Positions 42,135-47,649 of a stretch of DNA of 47,649 nt are shown here, piece after piece. The translations under genes and the position numbers were made by a program. Under the pieces are notes generated by a model. The model worked only from the letters and a program-made list of their open reading frames with translations. It searched no databases and was not told the DNA's origin. Position 1 is the stretch's first letter; every line of letters begins with the position of its first letter. The stretch is from Mycolicibacterium gilvum (GTDB taxonomy: Bacteria > Actinomycetota > Actinomycetes > Mycobacteriales > Mycobacteriaceae): NCBI RefSeq assembly GCF_900454025.1, contig NZ_UGQM01000007.1, positions 1-47,649 on the forward strand, written 5' to 3'.

Positions 42135-43955
42135 GTGGCCTCGCGTAGGGCAGCGGCACTCCCCGCTGGCAAGTACGCCCGACCCAACCCGGTGGACCCT
42201 GAGCTTCGGCAACTCTGTTTCACCGACGAGGCGGGACGCACACGGACATTCTCATTCGAGGACGTCCACGGGCCCGCTGAACTGATCGATGACCTGGTGA
42301 CCGCACTCGCGAACGGATCCCAATCCGGTGGCCGTTGGCGCACACTGGCGACCGTCGACGCGGCGGTGAGCGCCGCGCGTCAACTCATCACCTACCTGGG
42401 TACGGAGTTCCCTGAGGTCCACTCGATCGCCGATTTCGGGCCGGAGGTGTGGTGGGCGTGGCGAGCCGCCAAGGAGAGCCAGTCTCGGTGGCCGGGGCAA
42501 GTGAACCTTATGCGGACCGTGCTATCGGAGTCACCTCGACTTCCCGATACCACACGGAAGGCGATGCGCGCGAAGGCCGTGAAGCCTCGGAAACGACTGC
42601 CGGAGAATGATTCCTACAGTCGCGATGAGTTCGGACGGATCCGCAGTGCCGCCAAGGGTGAGGTCCGTCAAGCGCTCCGACGAATCCGGACCAACACCGA
42701 GAGGTTGCACCAGTACCGCGAGGTTGGTGATGTCGGTGACGGAATCACGTTCAAGGTCGGCGGGTCGCGGTGGAGCACCGGATCCCTGCTGGAGTATCTG
42801 TCACGAAACGGGATGCTTCCCTCGCAGTATCTCGCGAATCGTGTGGTCCTGAAGGGCTGCTTCGACCTGGCTGGCGTGTCGAATCCGGCGCAGGCGCTGT
42901 TCCCATCGATAAGGGAAATCTATTGCTTAATGGTCCTTCTCGTGTGCGAGCGAGGATTCAATCTCTCCGTCATGGATAACCTCACCGTGACCTCGTTTAG
43001 GGCATCTGACGGCGCCGGTGAAGACTCGGTATACACCGTCAACACCGACAAACCGAGACGAGGAACCAAGCGCTACAGCGCCGAAATCCTCGCCGGCGAG
43101 GCCGGAAAGCTCTGGGAGAACGCCGTCCGCTTGACCGAGCCATGCCGCACCGCACTCGCTGCACTCGGAACCCCGTCGGAGAAGTTGCTCATCGCCCACC
43201 GGCACAAGAACCTTACCAACGAGGGCCCGTTCCGGCAGGAATGGTTGACCGCGGGCATCGGCGATCACTACATGTCCGATGCCGGCCTGCTGGCAGACGA
43301 CGGCACCCCGTTGCGTGTGAGTCTGCGACGGCTGCGGTTGTCCGAGCAGGTGTTGAACCAACATGCCCGGCAGAACAGCGAATCCGTCAGCGAAGACACC
43401 TACCGCAGCCCAGACCCGGCCACCGCAGAAGGGGCCGCCGACACCATCATTGATGGACAGGACGATGCCGTCGCCCACGCCAGAGCGACGATTGCGATCC
43501 GCTCGCTGAGTGCCGCCGAAGTGATTGCGGCCCGCAGAGATCCGGAAACTGCCGCGACGCAACTGGGTATCCCGGTGCCGACACTGAAGCTGCTGCTTGC
43601 CGGAGACCTCGACACCGCCACCACCGCGTGCACCGACTTCTTGAACAGCCCGTTCGCCGCCACCGCCGGCGAACCGTGCCCGGCCTCATTCTTCGCCTGC
43701 TTTACCTGCACGAACGCTGTCATCACTCCCGCGCATCTACCGCGCCTGGTCACACTGCTTGATGCCCTCGACAACGTCGCCACCCTCGTTGCCCCGGCCC
43801 GGTGGGAGACGAACTACCGCGACCACTACGTCAGGCTGCGAGCGATTCTCGACCAGAACGCAACCAACGCCGAGATCGGCGATGCCCGCCGCCACGTCAC
43901 CGACGCTGACCGCGAAGTCGTCACTGCGCTCATCGGAAGGAACCTCGACGCGTGA
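42135..43955 (+). CDS. Recombinase-like protein 2 of the transposon
   Basis: GAGGAG (42120-42125) lies before GTG 42135; an ATG at 42128 stops after six codons. The 606-residue protein matches the second gene of such trios. Its catalytic site is atypical: VCERGFNLSVMDNL has the box I Arg, VSLRRLRLSEQVLNQHARQN replaces HxxR, and EDTYRSPDP may hold the Tyr. A Cys cluster (GEPCPASFFACFTCTNAV) near 510 suggests a zinc-binding end. It may act as accessory subunit rather than as an enzyme. Confidence 0.8.
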   Translation: MASRRAAALPAGKYARPNPVDPELRQLCFTDEAGRTRTFSFEDVHGPAELIDDLVTALANGSQSGGRWRTLATVDAAVSAARQLITYLGTEFPEVHSIADFGPEVWWAWRAAKESQSRWPGQVNLMRTVLSESPRLPDTTRKAMRAKAVKPRKRLPENDSYSRDEFGRIRSAAKGEVRQALRRIRTNTERLHQYREVGDVGDGITFKVGGSRWSTGSLLEYLSRNGMLPSQYLANRVVLKGCFDLAGVSNPAQALFPSIREIYCLMVLLVCERGFNLSVMDNLTVTSFRASDGAGEDSVYTVNTDKPRRGTKRYSAEILAGEAGKLWENAVRLTEPCRTALAALGTPSEKLLIAHRHKNLTNEGPFRQEWLTAGIGDHYMSDAGLLADDGTPLRVSLRRLRLSEQVLNQHARQNSESVSEDTYRSPDPATAEGAADTIIDGQDDAVAHARATIAIRSLSAAEVIAARRDPETAATQLGIPVPTLKLLLAGDLDTATTACTDFLNSPFAATAGEPCPASFFACFTCTNAVITPAHLPRLVTLLDALDNVATLVAPARWETNYRDHYVRLRAILDQNATNAEIGDARRHVTDADREVVTALIGRNLDA

Positions 43956-45306
43956 GCACCGCAGCAGCCAACCCATGGCCACAGCAGACCAGTCAGCTCG
44001 AACTTGACGACACAGATCCGGTCATCGCTGACATCGAGCGCGTACCTGAAGCACGGCGAGGAAACTTCTCCACCGTGGGCGACAACCGTTGGGATCTCAC
44101 ACCGCTGGTGCAGAAACACACCGTGTCGGGCACGTTGAGCATCGTCTTCGACACCTTCCCACCGCACTATGTCGCCACCGCCAAGCGACTGATCTGGGCG
44201 AGCATCAACAAGCCGACACCGGTCGAGGATCTGGAGCGCTCCTCGGCAGCGCGTAGCCAACTCGCGCCGGCCACAGTGTGCATCTTCGCGCGATTCCTGC
44301 GGCAATGGATGACGTGGCTGGCAGAGAGGGACATTCACGAGTTCAGCGCCGTCACCGATGCCACCTACGACGAATATGCCGAGCACCTCAAACGACACCG
44401 CGGCTCACGCGAGAACGTGGGCAACATGCTCTTCGCCGTCACCCGTGCCTGGCTTTACGCTCCATACCTTCCCGAAGCCGACCGCCTCGCACGCCCACCA
44501 TGGGAGAACAGCCAGATGGGCCGGGCATCGGTTCTTGGCCCCGCGAACTGGTCCAGCGAGAACAAGACGACCCCATTCATCCGCAGACGATGGCCGGCCT
44601 TGTCGTCTGGGCGATGCGCTTCGTCACCGACTTCAGCGACGACATCCTCGCCGCGAAGGCACTGAAAGCGACGCCTTGCGATGTCCCGCCGAGACTCCAA
44701 GGGCTCACGTACTACCAACGGTTCCGTGACTATGCCGAAAAGCGTCGTCAGGAGTCGCAGACGGTACCTGGGTGGGTGGCTCCCAATCGGCCACACATGC
44801 GCTCTCTGGCAAAGGGATTCATCGGCTGGCAGCTCGGTCTCTCTCCCGAAGAAGCCAAGTCGATCGGCCCGCATTACTTGGCAGCCGACCTGGCACCGAG
44901 CGACGAAGCGCAATTGCCCATGCAGATCACAGGCTCCATCGACGGGAAAGCCTGGACAACGGCGATCAACTTCTACGAGGTCGAGGAGCTGTGCCGCCAT
45001 CTGGCGACCGCCGCGTTCGTCGTCGTCGCGTACCTGACCGGGATGCGCGGGGAAGAGTGCCGCGCACTGGAGCGCGGCTGCTGCCGAACCCACACTGACC
45101 CCGCGCCCGGGCAACTCCACTACCGCATCCACGGAAGAACCTTCAAAGGCGCACTTGATAAGTCGGGCAATGCAATACCCGCCGGCGTTGAACGAGAACA
45201 ACCCTGGCTGGCCATCGCGCCCGTGGCGAAAGCCGTCGCCGTAATGGAAGCACTGAACCCCACTTCCCAACTTCTGTTTCCGATCGACGCGTTCTCCCTA
45301 TGGCCC

Positions 45307-45334
45307 TGAACCGCCCCGGCATGTCCGGAGACTC
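45307..45334 (+). repeat. Left inverted repeat of the IS
   Basis: 28 bp, beginning TGAACCGCCCCGG and ending GTCCGGAGACTC; differs from the right end mainly in the central three bases (CAT against GGA) and the last base. Confidence 0.9.
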
Positions 45335-45357
45335 CATTTGTTGGGAAGGATGGGGTC

Positions 45358-45684
45358 ATGTCAGGTGGTTCGTCGAGGAGGTATCCGCCGGAGCTTCGTG
45401 AGCGGGCGGTGCGCATGGTCGCTGAGATCAGCGATCAGCACGAGTCGGAGTGGGCGGCGATGGGTGAAGTCGCCCGGTTGCTGGGGATTGGCACGGCTGA
45501 GACTGTGCGCAAGTGGGTGCGCCAGGCCCAGGTCGATGCCGGCGCCCGGTCGGGAACCACGACCGAGGAGTCCGCCGAGCTTAAGAAGCTGCGCCGGGAG
45601 AACGCCGAGCTCAAGCGGGCCAACGCGATCTTGAAGACGGCGTCGGCTTTCTTCGCGGCCGAACTGGACCGGCCACACCACTAG
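45358..45684 (+). CDS. IS6110-like OrfA
   Basis: ATG 45358 starts MSGGSSRRYPPELRERAVRM. The 108-residue protein is the DNA-binding first part of the IS3-type transposase: helix-turn-helix (EVARLLGIGTAETVRKWVRQ) and leucine-zipper-like helix (ELKKLRRENAELKRANAILK). OrfB lies in the -1 frame. A stop in that frame at 45582-45584 means that the -1 shift needed for the OrfAB fusion must happen between 45585 and 45684. OrfA alone usually represses transposition. Confidence 0.9.
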   Translation: MSGGSSRRYPPELRERAVRMVAEISDQHESEWAAMGEVARLLGIGTAETVRKWVRQAQVDAGARSGTTTEESAELKKLRRENAELKRANAILKTASAFFAAELDRPHH

Positions 45685-45782
45685 TCTGTCGATTCATCGC
45701 TGAGCATCAGGGCCACCGGGAGGGTCCTGATGGTCTGCGGTGGGGTGTCCAGTCGATCTGTGATGAGCTCGTCCGGCTCGGT

Positions 45783-46619
45783 GTGCAGATCGCCCCGTCG
45801 ACCTATTACGAGCATCTCGCGAGTGAGCCCAGCCGTCGCGAGGTTCGCGACGAGGAGCTCAAAGCCCACGTCAATCGTGTTCACGCCGCGAACTATCGCG
45901 TGTACGGGGCGCGCAAGGTGTGGCTGGCGCTCAACCGGGAGGGCATCGGGGTGGCCCGCTGCACGGTGGAGCGGCTGATGTCTGAACTCGGCCTGTCCGG
46001 TGCGGTACGCGGCAAGGCCAAACCGACCACGATCGCTGATCCGGCCGCAGTGCGTCCGGCCGATTTGGTCGGGCGGCGCTTCGGTCCGGTCGCACCGAAT
46101 CGGCTCTGGGTGGCCGATCTGACCTATGTGTCGACCTGGTCGGGGTTCGCCTACGTCGCGTTTGTCACCGACGCCTACGCTCGGCGGATTCTGGGCTGGC
46201 GGGTGGCATCAACGATGGCGACCACGATGGTGCTCGACTCCATCGAGCAAGCCATCTGGACACGTCAGCGAGACGGCGTCCACGATTTGAAAGATGTTGT
46301 CCACCATACGGATAGAGGCTCGCAATACACGTCGATTCGGTTCACGGAACGTCTCGCCGAAGCCGGTATCCAACCGTCGGTCGGGGCGGTCGGCAGTTCC
46401 TATGACAACGCGCTCGCCGAGACGATCAACGGTTTGTACAAGACCGAGGTGATCAGACCGGGCAAGCCCTGGCGCACCGTTGAGGACGTCGAGTTGGCGA
46501 CCGCCCGGTGGGTCGACTGGTTCAACCACCGTCGGCTCTACGAGTACTGCGGCGACGTCCCGCCGGCTGAGCTTGAGGCTGCCTACTACGCTCAACAAGC
46601 GAGGCCAGCCGCCGGCTGA
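45783..46619 (+). CDS. IS6110-like OrfB, DDE transposase domain
   Basis: The frame is open from 45585; the part before 45783 (FIAEHQGHREGPDGLRWGVQ) belongs to the OrfAB fusion made by -1 frameshifting. The first ATG-free start in the protein is GTG 45783 (QIAPSTYYEHLASEPSRREV). The integrase-type DDE residues are clear: LWVADLTYVS (D), HHTDRGSQYTS (D) and NALAETINGLYKTE (E). The end NHRRLYEYCGDVPPAELEAA is typical of IS3 members. The enzyme should be active, so further copies elsewhere in the genome are likely. Confidence 0.9.
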   Translation: MQIAPSTYYEHLASEPSRREVRDEELKAHVNRVHAANYRVYGARKVWLALNREGIGVARCTVERLMSELGLSGAVRGKAKPTTIADPAAVRPADLVGRRFGPVAPNRLWVADLTYVSTWSGFAYVAFVTDAYARRILGWRVASTMATTMVLDSIEQAIWTRQRDGVHDLKDVVHHTDRGSQYTSIRFTERLAEAGIQPSVGAVGSSYDNALAETINGLYKTEVIRPGKPWRTVEDVELATARWVDWFNHRRLYEYCGDVPPAELEAAYYAQQARPAAG

Positions 46620-46633
46620 GTCCTCAAATCAGA

Positions 46634-46661
46634 AAGTCTCCGGACTCCCCGGGGCGGTTCA
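46634..46661 (-). repeat. Right inverted repeat of the IS
   Basis: 28 bp, read from 46661 on the minus strand, beginning TGAACCGCCCCGG. The target duplicate CCC follows at 46662-46664. Confidence 0.9.
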
Positions 46662-47448
46662 CCCTGCGGTGTCAACGCGGGAAAGGCCGTGCATCCCCGG
46701 ATGGTTCGGGACCGTGTCCAAGACTTGATCGATTGGAGCAATCGCGCCGCTGTGAGACTCGAACGCCCTCACGAGGTGATCCCCGCCGATCCCGAGGAAG
46801 CTGTGACCGTCAAGCGGTTCAGACGAACACTGGCCTGGTTCATCTACCGCAAGCCTGGCGGCCGCGTGGCCCTCGGCGTGCAGTACGGACACCTGCGCGG
46901 CTACACCACAGACGGCTACGGATCACGGGTCGCCAGCGGCCTCCGAGACGTCTTCCCGATGGAGGAAGCCCTCGCCCGAGCCGACTACCTCGAAGACGCA
47001 CATCAACGCCTCGAAAACGGTGAACAGGTCAGCGGCCCGGCCGCTGTTCGATACACCCAGGCCATCCACCTCTTCGACCGGCAATTCCGCGGCCGCTACA
47101 TGAGCACCAAGCAAGCGGCCGCCCTCCGCACCAACCCCCAACTGCGCATTTACGACAACCCGCAACAGTTCGTCACCTGCTGCTATGACCAGTCCAAGGC
47201 GCTATGTCACCCCGACCGACAGGTCACGACAAGCCAGCACCGCTCACCTGATGTCTCCCACTGCCAACCCGGATGCGGCAACATCGCCCGAACCGACCAG
47301 AACATCAACCAAATCCGGGACGCCATCGCTCAACACCAGGCCGAAATTGCCTCTCCCGCAACGCCGATACCGCTACGCGGCCGACTCGAACAACGCATCA
47401 CTACCCTCCAAACCATCGTCGACGAGCATCAAACAACGAGAAGCCGTG

Positions 47449-47649
47449 ATGACCGACCAGGCTGACGAACGGGTGCGCCGCGCGATCCGCGACGCCATGG
47501 ACCGACTCATCGCCGGCAAGCCGCTGCACTCCGACGGCAAACTCACCATCAAGTCGCTCGCGGAGGAGGCCCGCGTCAAACGATGGCTGCTCACCCACCG
47601 GCACACCGACCTCCAAGACGAATTCCGCGCCCGCATCGCAAAACACCGC
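47449..47649 (+). CDS. TnpC-like (DUF6262-type) protein, 5' part
   Basis: ATG 47449 lies inside the end of recombinase 3 (17-nt overlap) and starts MTDQADERVRRAIRDAMDRL. The 67 visible residues include KLTIKSLAEEARVKRWLLTH, a helix-turn-helix-like stretch common to TnpC of Tn554-type elements, which helps choose target or orientation. The gene runs off the window, so length and C-terminal coiled coil cannot be checked. Confidence 0.7.
   Translation, partial: MTDQADERVRRAIRDAMDRLIAGKPLHSDGKLTIKSLAEEARVKRWLLTHRHTDLQDEFRARIAKHR

Larger units (their letters stand above)
45307..46661 (+). mobile_element. IS6110-like element (IS3 family), 1,355 bp
   Basis: Bounded by 28-bp imperfect inverted repeats starting TGAACCGCCCCGG, flanked by a CCC direct repeat (45304-45306 and 46662-46664). 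The length of 1,355 bp equals that of IS6110 as I remember it, and both ORFs match IS6110 closely but not exactly. It is intact and inserted in recombinase 3. Both IRs agree at 24 of 28 positions, or nearly so. Confidence 0.9.
43952..47465 (+). pseudogene. Tyrosine recombinase 3, frameshifted and split by an IS
   Basis: GTG 43952 overlaps recombinase 2 by 4 nt. Reading goes MSTAAANPWPQQTSQLELDD to about 44566, where a C4 run needs one more C to continue as HPQTMAGLVVWAMRFVTDF. Box I TGMRGEECRALERG follows. At 45306 the gene is cut by the IS6110-like element. Removing 1,358 bp (IS plus one CCC) rejoins the frame exactly at 46665, giving RFRRTLAWFIYRKPGG and VQYGHLRGYTTDGYGSR (H and Tyr) and the end at 47465. 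The restored protein would have about 718 residues. As written it cannot work. Confidence 0.85.
40610..47649 (+). mobile_element. Tn554-like transposon with three tyrosine recombinases
   Basis: The left end is placed at about 40610, where the restriction gene loses similarity; the right end lies beyond the window. The element holds three consecutive tyrosine-recombinase-like genes (40644, 42135, 43952) with 3- and 4-nt junctions and a TnpC-like gene (47449), the Tn554 order A-B-C with an extra recombinase. No long inverted repeat is visible at the left end, as expected for Tn554-type elements. An IS6110-like element is nested inside. Whether it carries cargo cannot be seen. Confidence 0.75.

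Noticed and set aside
1..47649. tRNA or rRNA genes and att sites in tRNA
   Set aside because: No tRNA-like cloverleaf with conserved T-loop sequence was noticed in the gaps; a dedicated scan (tRNAscan-SE) was not possible.

Overview
The window is very GC-rich, uses GTG starts often and carries several families that I know mainly from mycobacteria. These are an MPT63-type secreted protein, a DUF4226-like protein, a mycobacterial-type membrane kinase, a VapBC pair and an IS element with the exact length and ends of IS6110. It most likely comes from a mycobacterium (Mycolicibacterium or a relative) and covers accessory DNA: a large plasmid or an integrated conjugative element next to decayed chromosome-like sequence. 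No replication initiator, rRNA or tRNA gene was seen.

Left part (1-11.1 kb): chromosome-like genes and many remnants. There is the end of a DUF305 protein, a cyclase-type regulator with an in-frame stop, a short alcohol dehydrogenase fragment and a DUF2905 remnant. These are followed by a small membrane protein, a DUF4226-like protein with three C-terminal repeats, a VapBC pair whose toxin is broken, and a transmembrane Ser/Thr kinase without its glycine loop. Then come an ATP-dependent DNA ligase and an Mrr-like nuclease, both frameshifted, and a two-gene operon of unknown function.

Core (11.1-30.8 kb): the most unusual part. Plasmid-type genes (PP-loop ATPase, DUF932, ParB-like, NrdH, DnaB N-domain protein, secreted protease, DUF4192, a HigBA-like toxin-antitoxin pair) and about a dozen small unknown ORFs all lie on the plus strand. 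Between them stand two families of long repeated leaders that end just before the ribosome binding site of the next gene. Family A has four copies of about 200 nt; family B has nine copies of about 280-300 nt. In both, several long helices keep their pairing while their sequence changes between copies, so these look like structured RNAs that do not match any RNA I recognise. Family B turns the region into a cassette-like array of the form RNA leader + small gene + GC-rich hairpin.

Right part (30.8-47.6 kb): a G-poor intergenic region with palindromes (possible oriT), a full-length MobF relaxase-helicase, and an MPT63-like secreted protein with a proline-rich tail. Next is a probable defence cluster: an AlbA_2/Schlafen-like protein, a GIY-YIG-like protein and a type ISP-like restriction-modification enzyme. 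The last is cut off inside its methyltransferase motif IV by a Tn554-like transposon with three tyrosine recombinases and a TnpC-like gene. The third recombinase is itself split by a 1,355-bp IS6110-like element with a 3-bp target duplication.

At least seven genes carry single frameshifts, several of them in C or G runs. This may be real decay or residual sequencing error, and matters for how the broken genes are read.
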